Below are positions 60,636-64,000 of a DNA stretch of 64,000 bases, one piece after another (positions within the stretch are counted from its first letter, which is position 1; each line of letters starts with the position of its first letter). Source of the DNA: Bacillus sp. Cs-700 (GTDB lineage Bacteria > Bacillota > Bacilli > Bacillales > Guptibacillaceae); contig NZ_CP041063.1 in assembly GCF_011082085.1 (NCBI RefSeq), forward strand, positions 2,232,001-2,296,000, given 5' to 3'. The position numbers and the translations under genes are program-made. Below the pieces are notes generated by a model. It was not told the origin of the DNA and did not search any database. It was given only the letters and a program-made list of their open reading frames with translations.

Positions 60636-61280
60636 TTATTGTCCTCCTGTCATATCGGTTACGAAATTCGTAAATTGCCGTGCTTTATCGGTAATCTCTT
60701 CAAGGTATTCTTCTGTTACGTCTTGTGTTTTATGGACTAGTGAACTTCCAAGTCCTACGCCAAAAGCACCAACTGATAAATAACTTTCCACGTTATCTAG
60801 CGATACGCCACCGGTCGGTAGTAACCTGAGCTGTGGAAGCGGTCCGTTAAGATCTTTTATATAAGATGGACCAAGCGTTGTGGCTGGGAACACTTTTACA
60901 ACATCGGCTCCTGCTTCATAAGCAGTTAAGATTTCCGTTGGTGTATAAGCTCCTGGTATACTGACTGCACCATAACGTTTTGTAAGTTTAATTGTTTCGG
61001 TATTGAGCGATGGAGAAAGAATAAACGTTGCGCCTGCCATTAATGCCGCTTGTGCTGACTCCGGATCCAATACGGTACCAGCCCCAACGAGCATCTTATC
61101 TCCTAATTCTTTTGAGATCTTCTCAATCGTACGAATCGCGTTAGGGGAATTTAAGGTTACTTCAACTAAGCGAATTCCACCTTCATACAGTGCCTTTGCA
61201 ATAGCATAAGCATCTTCTTCTTCGTACCCACGAATAATTGCGATCATTTTATGTTGTTCGATTCCATTAAGCGCTTTCAT
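60636..61280 (-). CDS. KDPG/KDPGal aldolase
   Basis: The 214-residue class I aldolase has the family motifs [10 protein letters not shown] (catalytic Glu), GAGTVLD and a Schiff-base Lys in [10 protein letters not shown]. It splits 2-keto-3-deoxy-6-phosphogalactonate (or gluconate) to pyruvate and glyceraldehyde-3-phosphate. In this operon it acts after the kinase; the DgoA equivalent is likely. It lies 21 bases after the kinase gene with a GGAGG site. Confidence 0.9.
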   Translation of the reverse strand: MKALNGIEQHKMIAIIRGYEEEDAYAIAKALYEGGIRLVEVTLNSPNAIRTIEKISKELGDKMLVGAGTVLDPESAQAALMAGATFILSPSLNTETIKLTKRYGAVSIPGAYTPTEILTAYEAGADVVKVFPATTLGPSYIKDLNGPLPQLRLLPTGGVSLDNVESYLSVGAFGVGLGSSLVHKTQDVTEEYLEEITDKARQFTNFVTDMTGGQ

Positions 61281-61301
61281 TTTTCGTCGACCTCCACTTC
61301 A

Positions 61302-62258
61302 TTATCGTTCAACATCCTCTTGCATATCTGAAGACATAAACTGTTCTAACCTTGCGTGATCTGGCAATCCTTCAAAGTCACCAGGAATGGTCGTAACCAT
61401 CGCCCCAACAGCACAAGCACGCTCAACTGCTTTTTCAACGGATAAATCATCGAGAAGCCCGGATAGAAATCCTGCTGCAAATCCATCTCCCGCACCTACA
61501 GGATCGATGACATTCTTCACATGAAAACCGTCAACTTCTCCAGAAACTTCAGCCGTACTGTAATAGGCTCCTCTCTCACCTCGTTTCACCACCACACACG
61601 ATACGTCATTCAACTTCAAAAAGGACTGGGCAATCTCTTTGTCATCTGTGGTCCCAAAAAGAAAAGCGCCTTCTGCAATCCCTGGGAGGACAATGTCAGA
61701 TCGCTTGCTAATGGCTAACAAGGTCTCTCTCGCTTCCTCTTCACTCCAGAGCTTCTTTCTCACATTTGGATCAAACACAACTTTCGTATCATGTTTCTTC
61801 GCGATTGAGATCGCTTTCATAATAACCGTTTTACAAGACTCGCTTAACGCTGGCGTAATCCCTGATATGTATAAAAATCTTGCACTCGCGATATAGTCTT
61901 CATCCATATCATCTGCTTCAAGATGACTGGCAGCAGAGTCTTTTCTATAATAGTGCACTCTCACTTCTCCGCCATGGATCATCTCTTTAAAAAACATGCC
62001 CGTTTGGTGCTGACGGTCAAGCGTGACGTACGATGTATCGACCCGTTCACCTCTTACCGTTGTCAGGATCTTAGCCCCTAGTTCATCATCGCCAAGTCGA
62101 CTAATCCACCCCGTCTCATGACCTAAGCGACTTAATCCAATTAACGTATTCGTTTCCGCTCCGGCCACTTTTGGACGAAATGATTCCGCATGCCTCATGA
62201 GCCCATTCGCACTTGGTGTAAGAGAGACAAGCGTCTCTCCAATTGCAACAACATCCAT
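61302..62258 (-). CDS. 2-keto-3-deoxy-gluconate/galactonate kinase (PfkB family)
   Basis: A 318-residue ribokinase-like enzyme with GAETNTLIGLSRLG near the N terminus and the C-terminal signature DPVGAGDGFAAGFLSG, where the Asp is the catalytic base. It phosphorylates 2-keto-3-deoxygluconate or -galactonate at C6, between the dehydratase and aldolase steps. It looks like KdgK, which often serves both epimers. The start ATG follows AGAGGTTAGGGTA. Confidence 0.88.
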   Translation of the reverse strand: MDVVAIGETLVSLTPSANGLMRHAESFRPKVAGAETNTLIGLSRLGHETGWISRLGDDELGAKILTTVRGERVDTSYVTLDRQHQTGMFFKEMIHGGEVRVHYYRKDSAASHLEADDMDEDYIASARFLYISGITPALSESCKTVIMKAISIAKKHDTKVVFDPNVRKKLWSEEEARETLLAISKRSDIVLPGIAEGAFLFGTTDDKEIAQSFLKLNDVSCVVVKRGERGAYYSTAEVSGEVDGFHVKNVIDPVGAGDGFAAGFLSGLLDDLSVEKAVERACAVGAMVTTIPGDFEGLPDHARLEQFMSSDMQEDVER

Positions 62259-62275
62259 TACCCTAACCTCTTTTC

Positions 62276-63025
62276 TTAACCTCGATAGCCTACTTTGCTT
62301 GAGATGATTCGCGCTGTTTTCTTCAGCTCATTCGTCGTCGTTTCTATTCTCGCCATCATCCGCTCTTTCGGACCAGCTACGCTGACCGCCGCAATCTGCC
62401 TGTTACTACTATCAAAAACAGGGGCCGCTACGCAGAATAAGCCTTCTTCATTTTCTTCATCATCAATGCTATACCTCTGTTGCTGGTAAACCTCTAGCTG
62501 CTTCATTAGCTCATCTTTATCAGTAACCGTTTTGTCAGTAATCGGTTCTAGTGTCATGCCCTCGAGTAGGGAATCTCTCTCTTCTTTTGGAAGAAAGGCT
62601 AAAAATGCTTTTCCTAAACCCGTACAATATAACGGCTTTTTAAAGCCTAACTGAGCAGACGTTTTGATCGAACGATTGCTATCGATCTTCGCGACATAAA
62701 CCAACTCTCCACCGGATAAAACTGCCATGAACACCGTCTCTTGAACGCTATTCATGAGAGAACTTAAATAAGGTAATCCGATGCTATGAATATCCAACGA
62801 TTCCATAGCCGTTGTCCCTAAATGAATTAGCTTAGCTCCTAGTCGATATTTCTTTAATTCATCCTGATAAAGATACCCTTCCTGATGAAGCGTCTTCATT
62901 AAATTAAACGTACTACTTTGAGGAAACTCTAACTCATCACTCACTTCCTTAACCGTTAAGCCAGATGAAACATGAGAAACAACCTCCAAGATCTCCAGTA
63001 CACGTTTCGCTGATTTGACCGACAT
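62276..63025 (-). CDS. IclR-family transcriptional regulator
   Basis: The product of about 249 residues has an IclR-type winged helix (SAKRVLEILEVV...LTVKEVSDELEFPQSSTFNLMKTL, residues 2-65) and an effector-binding domain containing YCTGLGKAFLAF and GLFCVAAPVFD. The reading extends 23 codons upstream, but GAGGAATTGG before this ATG and the family start favour the shorter form. It is first in the operon, 17 bases before the kinase gene. It probably represses the operon until galactonate or its keto-deoxy product appears (inference). Confidence 0.87.
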   Translation of the reverse strand: MSVKSAKRVLEILEVVSHVSSGLTVKEVSDELEFPQSSTFNLMKTLHQEGYLYQDELKKYRLGAKLIHLGTTAMESLDIHSIGLPYLSSLMNSVQETVFMAVLSGGELVYVAKIDSNRSIKTSAQLGFKKPLYCTGLGKAFLAFLPKEERDSLLEGMTLEPITDKTVTDKDELMKQLEVYQQQRYSIDDEENEEGLFCVAAPVFDSSNRQIAAVSVAGPKERMMARIETTTNELKKTARIISSKVGYRG

Positions 63026-63140
63026 TCCAATTCCTCGATTCACATATGTGATTTTAAATCCCTGTTGTGATTTAACATAAACATAAGTTATCATATGAAA
63101 GCGTTATCGTCAACAAGTTCCTAAGTCTTTTTTAAACACA

Positions 63141-63184
63141 AAAAAGAACCTGGCAAACCATTATGCTGGTTTGCCAGATTCTTT
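63141..63184 (-). terminator. Terminator of the second galU
   Basis: A hairpin with TGGCAAACCA arms (six-base loop) and flanking T-runs separates galU from the IclR operon. Confidence 0.75.
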
Positions 63185-63190
63185 AATGAA

Positions 63191-64000
63191 TTACGACTGA
63201 TAAGCCAATTCCTTCTCCACAACACTCTTCAAATACGCCATCACTTCACCCTGAAGATCCTCTCTCCCCAAAGCAAAATCAACCGTCGCCTTAATAAACC
63301 CAAACTTATCGCCTACATCATAACGATCACCTTCAAACTCATGTGCAATAACCGCCTGCGATTCATTCAATACTTTAATCGCATCCGTTAGTTGCACCTC
63401 ACCACCAGCACCTGTTGGCAGTGTTTCAAGAATTTCAAAAATCTCCGGAGTAAGCACGTAGCGACCAAGAATTGCATGGTTCGACGGCGCTTCTTCGATC
63501 GAAGGCTTTTCAACAAATGTTTCTACAGGAATCACGCCTTCCTCCAACATGCCTTCTTTCGGTGCAATGATTCCGTATTTTGAAACGTTCTCTCTCTCAA
63601 CTTGTTGAACTCCAACTACAGAACTGTTGTAGCGGTTATATACGTCCATTAACTGACCAATACATGGCTTCTCAGAACGAACGATGTCATCCCCAAGCAA
63701 TACGGCAAATGGTTCATCACCAATAAAGCTCTTTGCACATCCAATCGCGTGACCAAGTCCTTTTGGTTCTTTTTGACGGATGTAATGAATGTTTGCTAGA
63801 TTGGAGATCTTTTGCACTTCTTCGTACATTTTGTGCTTTTGCTTCTTTGTAAGCGTTTCTTCTAGCTCATATGATTTGTCAAAATGATCTTCAATGGCAC
63901 GCTTTCCACGACCGCTGACAATAATGATGTCCTCAATACCTGCTCGCACTGCCTCTTCTACAATGTATTGAATCGTTGGCTTGTCCACGATGGGAAGCAT
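63191..64000 (-). CDS. galU: UTP-glucose-1-phosphate uridylyltransferase, second copy, partial at window edge
   Basis: The last 269 residues are visible. The first visible residue corresponds to Met28 of the other copy ([17 protein letters not shown]), so the gene starts beyond the window. The motifs LGDDIV, EKP and [12 protein letters not shown] are intact. It is nearly identical to the gene at 44757, differing mainly in scattered residues (for example VEREN for VANEH). Both run on the minus strand, 18.5 kb apart, with the polymer, toxin and galactonate genes between them. Confidence 0.93.
   Translation of the reverse strand: MLPIVDKPTIQYIVEEAVRAGIEDIIIVSGRGKRAIEDHFDKSYELEETLTKKQKHKMYEEVQKISNLANIHYIRQKEPKGLGHAIGCAKSFIGDEPFAVLLGDDIVRSEKPCIGQLMDVYNRYNSSVVGVQQVERENVSKYGIIAPKEGMLEEGVIPVETFVEKPSIEEAPSNHAILGRYVLTPEIFEILETLPTGAGGEVQLTDAIKVLNESQAVIAHEFEGDRYDVGDKFGFIKATVDFALGREDLQGEVMAYLKSVVEKELAYQS

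Noticed and set aside
1-64000. CRISPR array, rRNA, tRNA or prophage
   Set aside because: No regularly spaced short repeats, no RNA gene signatures, and no phage structural, integrase or lysis genes were seen.

Overview
The window is chromosomal DNA of a low-G+C, spore-forming, Gram-positive bacterium of the Bacillaceae (Bacillus/Alkalihalobacillus-like). The evidence is strong AGGAGG-type ribosome binding sites with frequent TTG/GTG starts, collagen-like exosporium proteins, a perfect TnrA/GlnR box before amt, teichoic acid genes, PadR/RpiR/IclR regulators and type VII (LXG/TslA-like) toxin-immunity genes. No rRNA, tRNA, CRISPR array or intact transposase was seen.

Layout. 0-6.1 kb: a NERD/HRDC protein, then a minus-strand operon SDR - FAD oxidase - FGGY kinase with an RpiR regulator, the same gene set as E. 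coli ygcW/ygcU/ygcE. 6.3-8.7 kb: two secreted M14 carboxypeptidases. 9-10.7 kb: a GAF - PAS - histidine kinase frame split by one in-frame stop. 10.7-14.1 kb: a DUF2207 protein and an operator-controlled sugar MFS transporter. 14.4-18.3 kb: PadR regulator, small membrane protein, and an adaptor/ATPase/permease ABC exporter.

18.9-27.5 kb is the highlight: a circular-bacteriocin locus. Four tandem structural genes (three encode identical 67-residue precursors, the fourth differs at two residues) lie between a YIP1-family gene and a SpoIIM/DUF95 gene. A second minus-strand operon carries a large membrane protein, an ABC ATPase and a 58-residue two-helix probable immunity protein. A divergent agr-type quorum-sensing system follows: AgrC-like kinase, LytTR regulator, AgrB-like protease and a 41-residue AgrD-like peptide with a Cys-Phe-Leu-Gly-Leu ring candidate. 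Direct repeats spaced 21 bp, as LytTR regulators use, occur in the divergent promoter region and before agrB. I infer a density-regulated circular bacteriocin, with the upstream PadR/ABC operon as possible accessory immunity.

28-34.2 kb: amt - DUF294 - DnaQ-like operon, a broken DinB gene and two collagen-like spore surface proteins. 34.3-42.4 kb is a scrapyard: REP/MITE-like elements, fragments of a ferric-siderophore transporter, wecB/mnaA, remnants of polymorphic-toxin tips (HNH, DHAGH nuclease) with immunity genes (SMI1/KNR4, DUF600, an Imm22-like fragment), and five paralogous ~100-residue membrane protein genes. 42.4-44.5 kb: a third M14 carboxypeptidase and a DUF4190/DUF4352 protein.

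44.7-53.8 kb: a cell wall polymer cluster (galU, two modular proteins, GT4, a TagF-like polymerase with N-terminal modules, tagD). 54.6-57.7 kb: a reverse-domain lipase toxin with a DUF1672 lipoprotein, as in S. aureus TslA/TilA. 58-63.1 kb: a complete D-galactonate catabolic operon (IclR, KDG kinase, KDPGal aldolase, DgoD, GntP permease). The window ends inside a second galU.
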